The notes beneath the pieces were generated by a model that was not told the origin of the DNA, ran no database searches, and saw only the letters and a program-made list of their open reading frames with translations. 64,000 nucleotides of DNA from Sphingobacterium sp. UBA2700 (GTDB lineage: Bacteria > Bacteroidota > Bacteroidia > Sphingobacteriales > Sphingobacteriaceae), in contig DELI01000029.1 in NCBI GenBank assembly GCA_002354335.1, positions 1 through 64,000 on the forward strand, read 5' to 3'. Shown here in pieces: positions 1 through 7,951 of this stretch; positions within the stretch are counted from its first letter, which is position 1, and each line of letters starts with the position of its first letter. The position numbers were made by a program, and so were the translations under genes.

Positions 1-10
1 TATATCAGTT

Positions 11-339
11 TAGTATAAAGGACTAGGGCGGGTAGAGAGATTAAATGTGTGATTTTAGATATTAGACCTTTTGGTTTGAAAGGAAAGTTTGTTTTGATCC
101 TTTTTTTAATTAGGAAGGAGAATTTGTCTTGAACCAAGAGAGGAAGGATTTTAGGATTGTCAGGATCGGGTAGAAATGTTGACCGTTTTGTCTTGAACCA
201 GGAAAGGAAGGATTTTAGGATTGTCAGGATCGGGTAGAAATGTTGACCGTTTTGTTTCAAACCAAAGGGTCAAAAATCTAATATCTAATAACTGATATCT
301 GATATCTATATCCGCCCTAGGTCTAAATACTAACTACTA
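11..339. repeat. Dispersed repeat element A: inverted heptamer ends, duplicated core
   Basis: The right end, read on the minus strand from 339 to 312, is TAGTAGT TAGTATT TAGACCT AGGGCGG. The left end, read on the plus strand at 11-32, is TAGTATA AAGGACT AGGGCGGG, so the two ends are inverted copies. Heptamers of the form TAGATAT continue inside both ends, together with inverted copies of TTTGGTTTGAAA. The core is tandemly duplicated (see 123-250). Its first TAG on the minus strand is the stop codon of the TetR gene. The element occupies the whole 336-bp region before the first gene; no gene is seen in it. The same family occurs at 27876-28078 and, as a solo end, at 46600-46655. It resembles a MITE or fold-back repeat, but no transposase is visible. 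Confidence 0.75.
123..250. repeat. Tandem duplication of a 64-bp unit inside element A
   Basis: Two consecutive 64-bp copies (123-186 and 187-250) begin with TTTGTCTTGAACCA and contain GGATTGTCAGGATCGGGT. They differ at about two positions (AAGAGAGG versus AGGAAAGG). A third partial copy starts at 251 and then diverges. One single copy of the inner core occurs in reverse orientation at 27952-27990, which identifies it as the core of the dispersed element. Confidence 0.85.
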
Positions 340-909
340 CAAAAGCGTTGCCTCCACCAAATAAGGAAGCATATCTTTTTGGAAGGAAATAAAGTTTTTG
401 CGGACGTCTGCAACAGAAACTGCCGTAAAGGCGAAGGAGAATACGATATTCTTGCTGCATTTAATTAGGAAGGTGAGGCGTTCTTCGGGGATGGTGGCGC
501 TGATGGTTTCATTTTGCATAAAGGAACGCAGCAGCAGAAACTCCAAATCGTCCGAGAGTATTTTGAGGTATTCCTGCGCATTGGCAGACTCCCGGAGGAA
601 TTCCCAGCCCACAAACTCATTACAGACCGTATAGGTAACACGGCTGACCTTGAGGATGGTATTCGCCAGAAAGGTTGCCAAGTCCTTTTCGTTTACATGC
701 TTGTTCAGGATATCCGACACATTCTCCTCGATGTAATCCATCAGGACGGCGTGCAGAATGAGTTCCTTGCTAGCAAAATGTTTGTAAAAGGTCGCTTTGG
801 CGATTGAAGCGTTTTTGGCGAGTTCGTTGACACTAGTTTTGTTATAGCCATACTTTCTAAAAAGTTCGCGAGCAGACTTCTTAATTGCTATGACTATTTT
901 ATCTTCCAT
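337..909 (-). CDS. TetR/AcrR family transcriptional regulator
   Basis: A predicted cytoplasmic DNA-binding repressor of about 190 residues, the usual size of the family. The N-terminus carries the TetR helix-turn-helix (about residues 27-48, with the typical AKATFYKHFASKE ending). The helical C-terminal part has no recognisable ligand signature. I place the start at the ATG at 909; the codon just before it is TTG. The stop codon TAG is the first unit of the repeat element that follows. A near-palindrome, AACGTTTATAAAGTT (920-934), just upstream could be its own operator, but this is weak. No efflux pump or other target lies beside it, so the regulated genes are unknown. Confidence 0.88.
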   Translation of the reverse strand: MEDKIVIAIKKSARELFRKYGYNKTSVNELAKNASIAKATFYKHFASKELILHAVLMDYIEENVSDILNKHVNEKDLATFLANTILKVSRVTYTVCNEFVGWEFLRESANAQEYLKILSDDLEFLLLRSFMQNETISATIPEERLTFLIKCSKNIVFSFAFTAVSVADVRKNFISFQKDMLPYLVEATLL

Positions 910-979
910 CAACTAGTTTAACGTTTATAAAGTTCTGCCGCCCAGGGTATGGGCAGCAGAAGGTTTAATTTTCTTTTGA

Positions 980-2020
980 TTAAATGATCTCTGTTTCAAA
1001 TTGAGACAAGAAACGAACATCATTTTCCGAGAATAGCCTTAAGTCGCGAATCTCGTATTTCAAGTTGGTGATACGTTCGATACCCATACCGAATGCATAA
1101 CCCGAATATTTCTTGCTGTCGATACCACAGTTCTCCAATACATTTGGATCCACCATACCACAGCCTAAGATTTCTACCCAGCCCGATTGCTTACACATCT
1201 GGCAGCCGGCACCTTTACAGATCGTACAAGAGATATCCATCTCTGCCGAAGGCTCGGTAAAAGGGAAATAAGAAGGACGGAAACGCACTTTCGTATCATC
1301 GCCGTACAACTCTTTCACAAAGTGATATAGGGTCTGCTTTAAATCTGCAAATGAAACTTCCTCGTCTACATACAAACCTTCCACCTGATGGAAGAAACAG
1401 TGTGCACGAGCAGAAATAGCCTCATTACGATAAACACGCCCAGGCATAATCGCGCGGAATGGAGGTTGTCCATTTTCCATCAATCGAACCTGTACCGAAG
1501 AAGTATGCGTACGCAATACCACATCATTACCATCTTGTTTCTTCACAAAGAAAGTATCCTGCATATCACGCGCCGGGTGCTCCGGAGCAAAATTCAATGC
1601 CGAGAAGTTATGCCAATCATCTTCAATATCATTACCTTCAGCAACAACGAAACCTAATTTCTTAAAGATCTCAACGATTTCTTTGCGCACTAAGGATAAT
1701 GGATGTCTTGAACCAAGTTGGAAACCCTCGCCCGGTAAGGTAAGATCACCTTCCTTTTTACTCTGACCGCTATCCGCTGCATTCTCAAATTGCTCTGAAG
1801 CTTCCTTGAACTTGTTTTCAGCTAATTGTTTGAATTCATTCAATACTTTACCCAAAACACGCTTCTCTTCTGATGAAACGGTTTTGAACTCTTCGAATAA
1901 ACTCTTTACGATGCCTTTCGACACTAAAAACTTAAGACGGAATGCCTCCACATCTTGCGCCGAATTTGGAGCAAACGCTTCAATCTCTTGGGTATACTGC
2001 GTTATTTTATCTTGCAACAT
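980..2020 (-). CDS. pheS: Phenylalanine--tRNA ligase alpha subunit
   Basis: Alpha subunit of the cytoplasmic (alpha-beta)2 phenylalanyl-tRNA synthetase, which charges tRNA-Phe with phenylalanine. The N-terminal coiled-coil arm (about residues 1-90) is followed by the class II catalytic domain. Motif 2 lies in the PGRVYRNEAISARAHCFFHQ region and motif 3 is GMGIERI near the C-terminus. A Cys cluster (CTICKGAGCQMC) sits in the catalytic domain. Length, about 346 residues, is normal. I start at the ATG at 2020 (MLQDKI); a longer reading would need a TTG start lying inside the promoter box at 2025-2032. pheT is not adjacent, as is common in Bacteroidota. Confidence 0.96.
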   Translation of the reverse strand: MLQDKITQYTQEIEAFAPNSAQDVEAFRLKFLVSKGIVKSLFEEFKTVSSEEKRVLGKVLNEFKQLAENKFKEASEQFENAADSGQSKKEGDLTLPGEGFQLGSRHPLSLVRKEIVEIFKKLGFVVAEGNDIEDDWHNFSALNFAPEHPARDMQDTFFVKKQDGNDVVLRTHTSSVQVRLMENGQPPFRAIMPGRVYRNEAISARAHCFFHQVEGLYVDEEVSFADLKQTLYHFVKELYGDDTKVRFRPSYFPFTEPSAEMDISCTICKGAGCQMCKQSGWVEILGCGMVDPNVLENCGIDSKKYSGYAFGMGIERITNLKYEIRDLRLFSENDVRFLSQFETEII

Positions 2021-2024
2021 GCGC

Positions 2025-2032
2025 CAAAGATA
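2025..2032 (-). promoter_or_regulatory. Bacteroidota -7 promoter box for pheS
   Basis: The minus strand reads TATCTTTG, an exact TAnnTTTG match. It ends four bases before the pheS ATG, so the predicted transcript starts at or within a base or two of the start codon. No good -33 TTTG is visible. Confidence 0.5.
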
Positions 2033-2084
2033 CAGCAATTTTTAAAAAGTTTATGATATGCTCAGGTAATTAATTAGGCAAATG

Positions 2085-2534
2085 TTAAAATGGCAAGCCA
2101 TCATTATCATCATTATTCTCCGTAAAATCAACAGATTGTTCTTTTTCAGCTTCAGTGGTAGATGTAGCGGTAGACGATCCTTGTGGATTTTGCGGCTCGA
2201 AGTCTGATCGACGTCCTAATAGGTTAAAGCTCTCGGCAACAATTTCGGTCGTATACCGACGGATACCTTCTTTATCTTCATAGGAACGGGTTCTTAATTT
2301 CCCCTCGATATAAACCAATTTACCCTTGCTTAGGTACTTTACCGCAACGTCTGCAAGGCCACGCCATAGAACGATATTATGCCACTCCGTTTGCTCAATA
2401 CGCTTCCCGTCTTTACTAAAGGTCTCGGAAGTTGCCAAGGGAAAACTCGCCACGCTTACATTACCTTCTAAATAACGGATCTCAGGGTCTTTACCTAGAT
2501 GCCCTACTAAAATTACTTTGTTTACACCAGACAT
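2085..2534 (-). CDS. ssb: Single-stranded DNA-binding protein
   Basis: Binds single-stranded DNA during replication, repair and recombination. The OB-fold occupies about residues 4-105 (MSGVNKVILVGHLGKDPEIR, then TEWHNIVLW). A low-complexity acidic linker follows, ending in the partner-binding tail DDNDGLPF. The length of 149 residues is typical. The gene lies between pheS and mutY on the same strand, with a 32-bp gap to mutY, so mutY-ssb cotranscription is likely. Confidence 0.96.
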   Translation of the reverse strand: MSGVNKVILVGHLGKDPEIRYLEGNVSVASFPLATSETFSKDGKRIEQTEWHNIVLWRGLADVAVKYLSKGKLVYIEGKLRTRSYEDKEGIRRYTTEIVAESFNLLGRRSDFEPQNPQGSSTATSTTEAEKEQSVDFTENNDDNDGLPF

Positions 2535-2565
2535 ACAATAATCAATAATTTAGGATTAGTTAGCA

Positions 2566-3609
2566 CTAAAAATATCGCTCAACGAAGGAGCTAATCAGTT
2601 TATGTTTAGCTAATTTATCTAAATTTTCCAACAAATAATAATTCCAATTGCTTTTTTTCGCTATATCTGTATCGATATTTCCCAACTTATAAAAGTGGGC
2701 ATAAATATTCTGATGACTAAGGACATGCTTCTGTGTCCCTTCTATGGGAATGAGCTGTGCATCACCAAAAATATCACGAAAAGCAGTGGATGCTTGCAAT
2801 TCGTCAAGCGAGAGCATCGCACTCGTTTCTAACATCGGAAACTCGAAAAGGTTTGTCCAAACATCGCCCTCCGGACGCTGCGACATGAGGATGGCTCCAT
2901 CACGCTCCGCTAAGAAATAATGGAAATAACGATCGCGACTTTTTTTTCCTTTCAGTTTCTTAGGAAGTTCCCCTTGTAAGCCCTTAGCGAACGCAACACA
3001 ATCGACCCGCAATGGACAAATACTGCAGTCTGGGTTCTTTGGCTTGCATTGCATTGCGCCAAAATCCATCATCGCCTGATTATATTCACCGGGATGCTCC
3101 CGATCCAGCATCTCATCGGCAAGCTTGGAAAATAACTTCTTCCCTGCGGTCGAATTGATAGGCTCTTCAATTCCGAAATAACGTGATAAAACCCGGAAAA
3201 CATTGCCATCTAACACGGCATGTGGGTGATTTTCAGCGAATGAAGCGATCGCTGCGGCAGTATATTGGCCCACTCCGGGCAGCGACAAAAGCTCGCTATA
3301 ATGGGTCGGAAAAACCCCGGCATACAAGTCAACAACCTGTTTAGCAGCCTTATGCATATTTCGAGCCCGCGAGTAGTACCCCAAACCCTGCCATAGTCGA
3401 AGGATGTTCTCCTCCTCGGCGGCAGCGAATTTTGTTACATTTGGATATTCCTCTACAAATTTAAAAAAATATGGTGTCCCCTGCTCGACTCTCGTCTGCT
3501 GGAGGATGATTTCTGAAAGCCAAATAATGTAAGGATTCTTTGTTTCTCGCCATGGTAGTGCTCTTTTATGGTCTTGATACCAATCGAGTATACGTGCTGA
3601 AAATGACAT
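2566..3609 (-). CDS. mutY: A/G-specific adenine DNA glycosylase
   Basis: Base-excision repair enzyme that removes adenine mispaired with 8-oxoguanine or guanine. The catalytic Glu lies in SEIILQQTR (about residue 33). The helix-hairpin-helix loop is LPGVGQYTAAA (about 110-120) with catalytic Asp134 in VLDGNV. The four cysteines of the 4Fe-4S cluster are C188, C195, C198 and C204 (C-x6-C-x2-C-x5-C). A C-terminal NUDIX-like domain (about 225-347) should recognise 8-oxoG. Length is normal. Upstream, CATCTTTG ends four bases before the ATG, suggesting a leaderless start. Confidence 0.95.
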   Translation of the reverse strand: MSFSARILDWYQDHKRALPWRETKNPYIIWLSEIILQQTRVEQGTPYFFKFVEEYPNVTKFAAAEEENILRLWQGLGYYSRARNMHKAAKQVVDLYAGVFPTHYSELLSLPGVGQYTAAAIASFAENHPHAVLDGNVFRVLSRYFGIEEPINSTAGKKLFSKLADEMLDREHPGEYNQAMMDFGAMQCKPKNPDCSICPLRVDCVAFAKGLQGELPKKLKGKKSRDRYFHYFLAERDGAILMSQRPEGDVWTNLFEFPMLETSAMLSLDELQASTAFRDIFGDAQLIPIEGTQKHVLSHQNIYAHFYKLGNIDTDIAKKSNWNYYLLENLDKLAKHKLISSFVERYF

Positions 3610-3737
3610 AATGCAAAGATGAAAATTATTCTAAGAAACGTTAAGTCTAAAGTTATTAAATGTTAAAAAATCCTTAAATATATAGGAGTTGCTATAAATT
3701 AGCAATTCGACTAGCAGTATTTAGAGAAGTAAAAAGT

Positions 3738-4595
3738 ATGATTAAACAAAAGACTTCCGTTGTTTTTCTAGATGCCAACGGAGATTCTGATCGCAAGATC
3801 CAGGTTCCTACTTTTATAGTAAAAAACTGGAAAAGAGTTCTTGGCTTGGGCGTTCTATTGATTTGCCTAGCCTGCGGTACTATCGTTTACCTCGCTACGA
3901 AAAACACAAGCGAGCGTTACGAAAAAGAGTTAACTCAGAAAGTGAAAGCCCTTGAGGCTGCAAAACAATCGCTAGCAACGGAGGAAGCCTCAAATCAAAT
4001 GAGTATGGAGCAAGTCCAAAAATCATTTGACGCTATCGATAGTACTCTTAACCAAATTAATGCCAAAATGCGTAAAAGGGGATTAAAAGATATTGCCCCT
4101 AAGATAAAAAACGTCGGAGGACCTGTAGAGGAGGAAATAAACTTGGAAGAATTAACCAAGTTTTACAAGAAAGAGTTAAAGAATTTAGACAAGAAATTAG
4201 AGGGTATTCCCCTAGGAATTCCTCACCACGGCAAGATTACATCGCGCTTTGGCTACCGTCGCAACCCTTTTACCAATAAAGGTAGAGAGATGCACTCGGG
4301 CATCGATATCAAAGGAAGATCGGGCGAGCCTATCAAAGCGACTGCTGCAGGCAAGGTAGTGCATGCAGGCTACAAAGGACAGTACGGACGTGTAGTGATT
4401 ATAGAACACAGCAACGGTTGGGAAACAAGATATGCACACCTTTCCAGAACAAATGTTCGCGTAGGACAACGTGTTGAAGCCGGACAAACAATCGGTGGCT
4501 TAGGCAATACCGGCCGCTCAACAGGTCCGCATCTGCATTATGAATTGCTAAGCCACGGCACAAAACTGAACCCCGAGAAAACATTAAGATTTTAA
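3738..4595 (+). CDS. M23 family metallopeptidase (envelope LytM-domain protein)
   Basis: A murein-directed peptidase or divisome-type LytM protein anchored in the inner membrane. A cytoplasmic N-terminus of about 30 residues is followed by one transmembrane segment (about 33-53), a coiled coil (about 58-105) and a C-terminal peptidase M23 domain (about 180-283). The zinc and active-site motifs HSGIDIKG and HLHYEL are present, so the domain looks catalytically competent. The gene stands alone between divergent mutY and convergent DUF4249, with its own terminator at 4641-4674. Its cell-wall substrate is inferred from the family. Confidence 0.9.
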   Translation: MIKQKTSVVFLDANGDSDRKIQVPTFIVKNWKRVLGLGVLLICLACGTIVYLATKNTSERYEKELTQKVKALEAAKQSLATEEASNQMSMEQVQKSFDAIDSTLNQINAKMRKRGLKDIAPKIKNVGGPVEEEINLEELTKFYKKELKNLDKKLEGIPLGIPHHGKITSRFGYRRNPFTNKGREMHSGIDIKGRSGEPIKATAAGKVVHAGYKGQYGRVVIIEHSNGWETRYAHLSRTNVRVGQRVEAGQTIGGLGNTGRSTGPHLHYELLSHGTKLNPEKTLRF

Positions 4596-4640
4596 GTTAG
4601 TCGAAGAATACTAACCACCTATCATAATTTATCAAAAGTA

Positions 4641-4674
4641 AAAAGCATTGGACAGTACGTTCAATGCTTTTTTT
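4641..4674. terminator. Bidirectional intrinsic terminator
   Basis: An AAAAGCATTG stem pairs with CAATGCTTTT across an 11-base loop and is followed by a T run. It lies between the convergent M23 and DUF4249 genes and has A/T tracts on both sides. Confidence 0.8.
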
Positions 4675-4711
4675 GTGAATTTACAACGTCTTTACTCACC
4701 TTATCCGCTAT

Positions 4712-5590
4712 CTAGAAATTCGCTCTCACTGAGGTTTCATTATAGAGCCCAAAAATGCCTTCTGCTCCAACAATATTAGAATAGAGCGGGCGCACCGTCT
4801 GAAATATGGCCTCTCCGAGGGAGCCCAGTTGATCTATTTCCTTTTTAAATCTGGCCAAATCAGGAGACAGATAAGCAAGTGTTACATCTACTTCTTTTGC
4901 AAGTTCGGTGGATCCGTCACCCTTTTTTATCTGTCGATCAAAGCGTTTACTCCCAGTTCTCCCATGCAACGGCTTTCCGTCCGTAAATCTGAATTCTGGA
5001 GAAAGAAAGTAGGCTGCAAGCCCTTGTTTTGTAGTCTTAACTGCTTTTTCACCGATCAAGAACGGGTATAGTGCAGTCGCACCGACTCCTTCCTTGGCTG
5101 CGCCTTGCGACCAATTCAATGTATACATAGATGGTAGATTCGGGTTTAATTCTATATTTACATCCGTCAAAACCGGCTTCTCTGGCAAATAACATTTTTC
5201 AGAAGTGATCCTTTCTGCCTTTTCTTCCATCAATATCTCTATGGCGTAAGCAGCTCCAAGCTTGAGACTGATATCTTCAGGATTAATGACAAAATATCCG
5301 ACAGAATCGGGGACTTCACTGAATTTGATGATGCGCTCACCTTCTTCCAATAAGAAAACGGAAAGCTTGGGCAGTGCCGGTACAACACCTGGCTGACCTC
5401 GCAATGGCCTACTCCACGATACAACAGCCTCTCCTCCCGAAATAGTTCCTACAGACGACAATACGATCAGACGGGGAGTATATGCGGGGAACTCAAACGG
5501 AATAGTCGTTTGATGGTCTGTACATCCAACGAATGAAACCGCTACACTTATGGCGATCCATATATTTCTACAAAACTTTCGTAGCATCAT
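4712..5590 (-). CDS. DUF4249 family lipoprotein
   Basis: A predicted outer-membrane or surface lipoprotein. The N-terminus has a hydrophobic segment ending in the lipobox VSFVGC (Cys about residue 23). The rest is beta-rich with Ig-like character at the start. DUF4249 proteins are usually encoded directly after a TonB receptor with a carboxypeptidase-like N-domain, exactly as here (15-bp gap). By analogy with SusD it may capture the ligand for that receptor, but the family function is unknown. It is the last gene of the operon that begins at 8706. Two adjacent ATG codons (5590 and 5587) are possible starts. Confidence 0.82.
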   Translation of the reverse strand: MMLRKFCRNIWIAISVAVSFVGCTDHQTTIPFEFPAYTPRLIVLSSVGTISGGEAVVSWSRPLRGQPGVVPALPKLSVFLLEEGERIIKFSEVPDSVGYFVINPEDISLKLGAAYAIEILMEEKAERITSEKCYLPEKPVLTDVNIELNPNLPSMYTLNWSQGAAKEGVGATALYPFLIGEKAVKTTKQGLAAYFLSPEFRFTDGKPLHGRTGSKRFDRQIKKGDGSTELAKEVDVTLAYLSPDLARFKKEIDQLGSLGEAIFQTVRPLYSNIVGAEGIFGLYNETSVRANF

Positions 5591-5605
5591 AGTTCAGTTA
5601 TAGTA

Positions 5606-7951
5606 TTAAAGTTCGAATCCGATATTGAAGGAAGGCATGATAGGGAACATCCCTGTGACTTCCAACTTTCCGGGAATATCCGAAGGCTGTGCAAAGAATG
5701 GATTTACCCGATTATAGACATTATAAACACCTATCCCAAACCATCTTGTATTCCCCCTTTTAGTCTTCCATTTCCGTTCAACATTAACATCCAGCCGATG
5801 GAAGGCCGGCAGGCGCATATTGTTAAGATTCCCCATAATAGGAAAGCCCGATCTCCATTCTTCTATTTCGGTCATACTTGTAGGCATTGTGAATGGTCTT
5901 CCCGTCTTATAGGTCCAGCTTCCTGAGAGCCTGTAACCCTTTCCAAAATTGTACATCATCAGAAAGTTAACAGAATTCCTAAAATCAAAATCCGAATTGA
6001 ACCAATTTCCTTGATTCAGTGACCCGAACATAGACTGGGACTTGGCATAGGTATAGGATAATGAACCGTGCAGCTTTCCTGTAGTCTTCTGCAAAAGAAC
6101 TTCTACCCCATATGTCCTCATCCTTCCACCCCGATGAAGAAAGTCATTATATTCTACCACATCTTTCTCAAAATCAGTAGAGGGTGCAAATTTGACAACA
6201 TCGGACTGGTCCTTAAGGAAGAGTTCGATGGACATATTGTCCAATAAGCCTTTTGGATTACGAAAATATCCTATTGACCATTGTTTGGATAATGACGGAG
6301 CTGAGATACCGTCATTTGCTATATAAAACTCCCTAAAACGCCCCATATCATCTGTAAAGCCTAAAAGCATAGCGCTCTGACGCTGCATATTAAAAGCGGC
6401 GTTAATTGTAGACCTATCATCGAGCTCATAGGTCAGAAGGATCTTCGGCTCCGACAGCCATGTGCCAGCCCGTTCATGCCCATATCTGGAAATCCTGATG
6501 CCTGAATTGACTCGGAACCGCTCAGTCATTCTGTACGAAAAATCTGCCGACAGCGCTGTATTGTCAACATCACGCGTATCCATTTCCCGGTAATAATCAC
6601 TGATTATCCCTCCGTCAACTGCTTCCCTCCGCCTCAGGTAGATCCCGTATTGAAACTCTTCCCGCTCTATACCGTAATTTAAGTCTAGCGCGTCACTAAC
6701 CTGTGTCTTCCCATGGATATTAAATTTGATGGAACGGACACTGTTACCGGATATACTGGAAACCTCGAGGCTATTTTTGTCAATTCCGCCGAAGTCCGAC
6801 CCATCATTGGTTTTCGAATAGATATCGTAGAAGTGTCTATAATTGGAATAACTGGCATGTGCATTCAGCGAAGTGGTCGGTACGAGATTAATCCTGTAAT
6901 TTAGTGCGATAAGCTCATTTTTGATACCATATTTATCTTCTGATAGCTGATTGTACGATGGATAGCTTTCTAAAAAAGAATGTCTATCGCGTCCAAGCAG
7001 TGCGGTGAGGGAAATATGCTGTTTATCAGACAAACGGCCATCCAGTCGCATGGTCAAGTCCTGCGAGACAAGATTTCCAATATCACCAGTACGGTCGCCT
7101 CTTCGTATTTTCCTTGCTATAGCGCCGGTGGCCAGATCAACAATTGTTCTGCGCATCCCTACGTGATAGCTCAATCGATCCTTAATAAGGGGTCCGCTAG
7201 CACTGAACTTGGGCGAAATCAGGCTAAACTGAAAGGATTGATGGTGCTCTTTGTAATTTCCTTCCTTCGTCCGTATGTCCAGCACGGAAGATAAGCGGCC
7301 TCCAAATTTGGAAGGCCAGTAGTTCTTATAAAAATCTACCCCTCCGACGAGCTCAGGCTGAAACATGGAAATATATCCGCCGATATGGTTCACGTTCAAC
7401 ATCGTAGCTCCATCAAGCAGGATCTGGTTCTGGTCCTGCTCGCCTCCGCGCACAAAGAGATGCGAATATCCCTCCTTTCCATCTGTAACGCCCGGCAGGA
7501 ACGTTAAGCCTTTTAATATGTCAGGTTCCCCCAGAAAAGATGGGGTAGCCGTTAAAAAAGGGAGTGAAACGCGGTTTACACCAAGAGCAGCTTTTTTATT
7601 AAACGGTTGGTCAGCATAGACCTCAACTATATTTAGCTCCAATGAGGACAGTCTCACATATATCTGCTTGTGATCCGCAGACACTTCAATAATCGTATCC
7701 CGATATGAAACATGCGAGATGAAAAGCCGTGTTTTATCGAAAACCGTAGTCAAGCAATTTCCACCGACATCCGTTGTCCGGGTTATACCTGTTTCCAGGT
7801 TAGTCACATTTGCGTTTTCGATCGGAACTCCGCTACGGGTGTCGCTCACATTAATAACAATCTTAACTTGGGCTCTAAGCTTAGGCGGATTAATAAAAAA
7901 TAATATAGCAAGGAAGGATGCTATAAAAAAGAAGTGCCCAGATCTTATCAT
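5606..7951 (-). CDS. TonB-dependent receptor with carboxypeptidase-like N-domain
   Basis: Outer-membrane active transporter of 781 residues. A signal peptide (about 1-27) leads into a carboxypeptidase-D-regulatory-like beta-sandwich (about 30-110). A plug domain follows (about 120-230, including VRGGEQDQNQILLDG), then a beta-barrel running to a C-terminal FEL. It is shorter than SusC proteins and lacks their motifs, belonging to the DUF4249-partnered type. Its ATG overlaps the stop of the upstream outer-membrane gene (ATGA), indicating translational coupling. Substrate unknown; siderophore, peptide or polymer are all possible. Confidence 0.9.
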   Translation of the reverse strand: MIRSGHFFFIASFLAILFFINPPKLRAQVKIVINVSDTRSGVPIENANVTNLETGITRTTDVGGNCLTTVFDKTRLFISHVSYRDTIIEVSADHKQIYVRLSSLELNIVEVYADQPFNKKAALGVNRVSLPFLTATPSFLGEPDILKGLTFLPGVTDGKEGYSHLFVRGGEQDQNQILLDGATMLNVNHIGGYISMFQPELVGGVDFYKNYWPSKFGGRLSSVLDIRTKEGNYKEHHQSFQFSLISPKFSASGPLIKDRLSYHVGMRRTIVDLATGAIARKIRRGDRTGDIGNLVSQDLTMRLDGRLSDKQHISLTALLGRDRHSFLESYPSYNQLSEDKYGIKNELIALNYRINLVPTTSLNAHASYSNYRHFYDIYSKTNDGSDFGGIDKNSLEVSSISGNSVRSIKFNIHGKTQVSDALDLNYGIEREEFQYGIYLRRREAVDGGIISDYYREMDTRDVDNTALSADFSYRMTERFRVNSGIRISRYGHERAGTWLSEPKILLTYELDDRSTINAAFNMQRQSAMLLGFTDDMGRFREFYIANDGISAPSLSKQWSIGYFRNPKGLLDNMSIELFLKDQSDVVKFAPSTDFEKDVVEYNDFLHRGGRMRTYGVEVLLQKTTGKLHGSLSYTYAKSQSMFGSLNQGNWFNSDFDFRNSVNFLMMYNFGKGYRLSGSWTYKTGRPFTMPTSMTEIEEWRSGFPIMGNLNNMRLPAFHRLDVNVERKWKTKRGNTRWFGIGVYNVYNRVNPFFAQPSDIPGKLEVTGMFPIMPSFNIGFEL

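Noticed and set aside
123..250. CRISPR-like direct repeats
   Set aside because: Only two contiguous 64-bp copies without spacers; no cas genes anywhere in the window.
6980..7294. 104-codon open frame opposite the TonB receptor
   Set aside because: It lies wholly within the receptor coding region on the other strand and has no recognisable protein features.
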